Assembly: GCA_021805485.1 (NCBI GenBank)
Contig: JAJZFF010000358.1
Location: 1-6,536, forward strand
Origin: Pseudomonadota bacterium
Lineage (GTDB): Bacteria; Pseudomonadota; Alphaproteobacteria; Acetobacterales; Acetobacteraceae
DNA: 6,536 bases
Reading direction: 5' to 3'
Shown here: positions 5,848 through 6,536 of the stretch, one piece after another
Position numbering within the stretch: the first letter of the stretch is position 1
Layout: each line of letters starts with the position of its first letter
Translations under genes and position numbers: made by a program
The notes under the pieces: generated by a model
Told to the model about the DNA's origin: nothing
Database searches by the model: none
Seen by the model: the letters and a program-made list of their open reading frames with translations, nothing else

Positions 5848-6536
5848 CTATCCCCGCAGCGTCGCGCCGGTCGCCTTCATCACCGCCGCGATCACTTTCG
5901 CGGCGAGCGCCTCGATCTCAGCGTCGGTGAACGTCCGCTCGCGGGGCTGGAAGGTCACCTCGATCGCCAGCGATTTCTGGCCGGGGGGCAGTTTCTCGCC
6001 TTCGTAGACGTCGAACAGTGCGACGCCGGAAATCAGCCCCCGCTCGGCGCCACGGGCGGCACGCAGCAAGGCCTCCGCGCTGACCGAGGCCTCGACGAGA
6101 AAGGCGAAATCGCGCCGCAGCGGCTGGAACGGCGACAGCTCCAGCGCGGCCCGGCGGCGGCGCTTCGGCTCCGGGATGGCATCGAGGAAGAGCTCGAAGA
6201 CGCAGGCGGGAGGAAGGTCGAGCGCGCCGACAAGCCGCGGATGAAGTTCGCCGAAGCGGGCGAGCACCGTTTTCGGTCCCTGACGCACCACCCCGGACCG
6301 GCCGGGATGATAAAAATCCGGTGCCTCGCGCGTGCTCGTCAGGCTGTCCGCGGGCACGCCAAGCGCGGCGAGCAGGGCCAGCGCATCGTCCTTCGCATCC
6401 ACCCACTCCACCGGGCGAGCCGCCGCGCGCCAGTGGCGCGGCGTCGTCCCGGTCCGCAGCCCGGCGGCGATCGCGCGCTGGCCGGCCAGGCTGTCATCCT
6501 CGAAGCCCGGACCGATCTCGAACAGGGCCGCATCGG
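5848..6536 (-). CDS. pheT: Phenylalanine--tRNA ligase beta subunit, C-terminal part (cut by window edge)
   Basis: This is the last 228 residues of PheT; the N-terminal part lies beyond the right edge. The visible frame opens with DAALFEIGPGFEDD and then GQRAIAAGL, HWRAAARPVEWVDAKDDAL and FYHPGRSG, which match the B6/B7 catalytic-like core of bacterial PheT. After a linker, PEPKRRRRAALE, the final 95 residues form the ferredoxin-fold anticodon-binding domain. That domain contains PLRRDFAFLV, the VALFDVYEGEKLPPGQKSLA core and TFTDAEIEAL. With the alpha subunit PheS it forms the heterotetramer that charges tRNA-Phe. The stop is TAG at 5850-5848. No terminator follows; the next gene starts 8 nt on, so the transcript very likely continues into the acyltransferase. 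Confidence 0.96.
   Translation of the reverse strand, partial: DAALFEIGPGFEDDSLAGQRAIAAGLRTGTTPRHWRAAARPVEWVDAKDDALALLAALGVPADSLTSTREAPDFYHPGRSGVVRQGPKTVLARFGELHPRLVGALDLPPACVFELFLDAIPEPKRRRRAALELSPFQPLRRDFAFLVEASVSAEALLRAARGAERGLISGVALFDVYEGEKLPPGQKSLAIEVTFQPRERTFTDAEIEALAAKVIAAVMKATGATLRG

Noticed and set aside
1..6536. CRISPR array, tRNA/rRNA genes, insertion sequences, phage or defence genes
   Set aside because: No regularly spaced direct repeats, no cloverleaf-like or rRNA-like sequence, no terminal inverted repeats and no transposase or integrase motifs were seen on either strand.

Overview
The window comes from a GC-rich (by eye roughly two-thirds G+C) bacterial chromosome. All supported genes lie on the minus strand, so the biological reading direction runs from position 6536 down to 1. 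The content points to an alphaproteobacterium. The clues are a pheT-lepA neighbourhood, a DUF465/YdcH-type small protein placed directly before purE-purK, and strong GC-rich codon bias. Gene order and GC fit Rhodospirillales/Acetobacteraceae-like genomes best, but that assignment is inference from memory and was not tested.

Layout in transcription order: (1) the C-terminal third of pheT, phenylalanyl-tRNA synthetase beta subunit, cut by the right edge; (2) 8 nt later, a GTG-started acyltransferase-3 (OafA/YrhL-like) membrane protein; (3) after a 100-nt gap containing an inverted repeat, a 66-codon orphan gene with a strong Shine-Dalgarno; (4) after a 115-nt leader containing two hairpins, lepA (elongation factor 4); (5) after a 153-nt gap, a tightly packed four-gene run: ydcH-like DUF465 gene, purE, purK and a secreted alpha/beta hydrolase cut by the left edge. 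Each junction in this last run overlaps (8 nt, then 4 nt, then 4 nt), so the run looks like one translationally coupled operon.

Functionally this is mostly core metabolism and translation. PheT charges tRNA-Phe and LepA is a ribosome-associated GTPase. PurK and PurE together convert AIR to CAIR in de novo purine synthesis. The accessory elements are the acyltransferase and the orphan small gene, which sit between pheT and lepA, and the exported hydrolase appended to purEK.

I found no CRISPR array, tRNA, rRNA, insertion sequence, phage gene or defence system. The very long plus-strand open frames opposite purK and lepA are judged to be high-GC shadows. The items most worth a second look are the orphan 66-aa protein, the two-hairpin lepA leader, the TTG start of purE, and the coupling of an exported hydrolase to purine genes.
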